Part shown: positions 5,776 through 5,815 of the stretch, in pieces
Layout of the letters: the number at the start of each line of letters is the position of its first letter
Position numbering within the stretch: position 1 is the first letter of the stretch
DNA from: Deltaproteobacteria bacterium
GTDB taxonomy: Bacteria; UBA10199; SPLOWO2-01-44-7
NCBI GenBank assembly: GCA_030688705.1
Contig: JAUYJH010000181.1
Location: forward strand, 1-5,815
Length of the DNA stretch: 5,815 nt
Reading direction: 5' to 3'
The notes under the pieces: model-generated
The model's database searches: none
Seen by the model: only the letters and a program-made list of their open reading frames with translations
Told to the model about the DNA's origin: nothing
Position numbers and translations under genes: made by a program

Positions 5776-5815
5776 AAGAGCGCCTCTTTAGAGAAGATGC
5801 GCGACGAATGCAATG

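Noticed and set aside
1..5815. CRISPR array, toxin-antitoxin pair or phage defence system
   Set aside because: There are no regularly spaced direct repeats, and apart from the unknown helical protein all genes are housekeeping families; nothing supports a defence function.

Overview
The window looks like a chromosomal segment of a Gram-negative bacterium, possibly a deltaproteobacterium-like lineage. The clues are an EttA-type ABC-F protein, a BolA-family protein, and an elongation factor G that resembles the mitochondrial/spirochaete/planctomycete/deltaproteobacterial EF-G1 type rather than the E. coli type. This placement comes from remembered family sequences, not from a search. No rRNA, tRNA, CRISPR array or transposase gene is visible.

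Layout. Positions 1-300 contain no gene. They hold a terminator-like hairpin pointing left (2-25), a short intergenic inverted repeat (25-90), and a truncated copy of a palindromic element (about 142-306) whose end runs into the 3' end of a BolA-family gene. The BolA gene (minus strand, 301-537) and an unrecognised 367-codon gene (plus strand, 613-1716) diverge from a 75-bp spacer. A second, apparently complete copy of the element lies at 1722-1890, inverted relative to the first, so the two copies bracket this gene pair. The rest of the window, on the minus strand, is ettA (4078-5775) followed 55 bp later by fusA (1926-4022), which converges on the unknown gene across the second element copy.

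How the genes fit together. EttA and EF-G both act on the ribosome: EttA gates entry of the initiation complex into elongation according to ATP/ADP, and EF-G drives translocation. Adjacency on one strand suggests co-expression, although a perfect -35 box and a weak hairpin in the 55-bp gap leave room for separate control of fusA. BolA-family proteins work with monothiol glutaredoxins in iron-sulfur handling; nothing here links it functionally to the translation genes.

The most unusual part is the palindromic element family: 26-bp perfect terminal inverted repeats, internal palindromes, no coding capacity, copies abutting the 3' ends of three genes, one terminus supplying the bolA stop codon, and one copy carrying a three-way-junction core where the other has a simple 24-bp palindrome.
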